This document shows positions 5,313-5,383 of a stretch of 5,383 nt of DNA, in pieces (positions within the stretch are counted from its first letter, which is position 1; every line of letters begins with the position of its first letter). Origin of the DNA: Actinomycetota bacterium. GTDB taxonomy: Bacteria > Acidobacteriota > Blastocatellia > Chloracidobacteriales > Chloracidobacteriaceae. The notes beneath the pieces were generated by a model. The model was given only the letters and a program-made list of their open reading frames with translations. It was not told where the DNA came from and did not search any database. The stretch is from assembly GCA_013298335.1 (NCBI GenBank), contig JAAFHI010000309.1, positions 1-5,383 on the forward strand, read 5' to 3'. The position numbers and the translations under genes are program-made.

Positions 5313-5348
5313 AGGATGAAGGATGAGGGATGAGGGATGAAGGATGAA
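5307..5348 (+). repeat. Third GGATGAA heptamer array
   Basis: Six 7-bp units end in A, A, G, G, A, A. The first unit contains the TGA stop codon (5310-5312) of the glycosyltransferase. The orientation equals that of the left outer arm at 3040-3070, so an inverted partner may lie beyond the window. The last 35 bases (5349-5383) carry no gene, but contain GTTAGGAA and AAGGTTGAA, which resemble words in the 42-bp core of the nested element. Confidence 0.93.
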
Positions 5349-5383
5349 AAAAAGTTAGGAATAAAGGTTGAAAAAGAGCGCGG

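Overview
This is a GC-rich bacterial window with four genes, all on the + strand: an AarF/UbiB-type ABC1 kinase-like protein, a four-helix-bundle (S23/IVP family) protein, a polysaccharide-export ABC ATPase (Wzt/TagH/KpsT type) and a large tandem-domain GT2 glycosyltransferase. Short-period tandem repeats almost fill the gaps between the genes. No rRNA, tRNA, transposase, integrase, reverse transcriptase or CRISPR array was seen. High GC, TTG starts, large surface-polysaccharide genes and this repeat style suggest an environmental Gram-negative, perhaps of the PVC group (Verrucomicrobiota/Planctomycetota). That placement is an impression, because no marker gene is present.

Layout. Positions 1-150 are a leader without a recognisable gene: a small stem-loop and a doubled 9-mer. 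The ABC1 kinase runs from about 151 to 1653. Five nucleotides after its stop an array of 8-bp units begins (1659-1698). Next come the four-helix-bundle gene (1702-2109, TTG start) and a second 8-bp array in the opposite orientation (2117-2196). A promoter-like stretch follows, then the ABC ATPase (2280-3038, TTG start with a good ribosome binding site). The gap 3039-3227 is almost wholly a nested inverted structure: outer arms of GGATGAA-type heptamers (31 bp, perfect) and inner arms of GAGTTTT-type heptamers (29 of 31), around a 42-bp core. The glycosyltransferase (3228-5312) starts 3 nt after the right outer arm. It ends inside a further GGATGAA array (5307-5348), whose first unit supplies its stop codon. 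The last 35 bases share short words with the 42-bp core, so another such structure may continue beyond the window.

How the parts relate. The ATPase and glycosyltransferase plausibly act in one pathway, assembly and ABC-dependent export of a surface polysaccharide, though no permease is present here. The ABC1 kinase is probably an unrelated housekeeping gene of quinone or isoprenoid-lipid metabolism.

The most notable feature is the combination of a four-helix-bundle gene enclosed by inverted arrays and a gene-less nested inverted array about 0.8 kb further on. Together they look like a family of small, possibly mobile or protein-maintained repeat elements. In both, variant units keep mirror-image order between the two arms, which implies that the arms were copied from each other or are kept pairable. 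Mobility and any protein-repeat interaction are hypotheses, not things the sequence proves.
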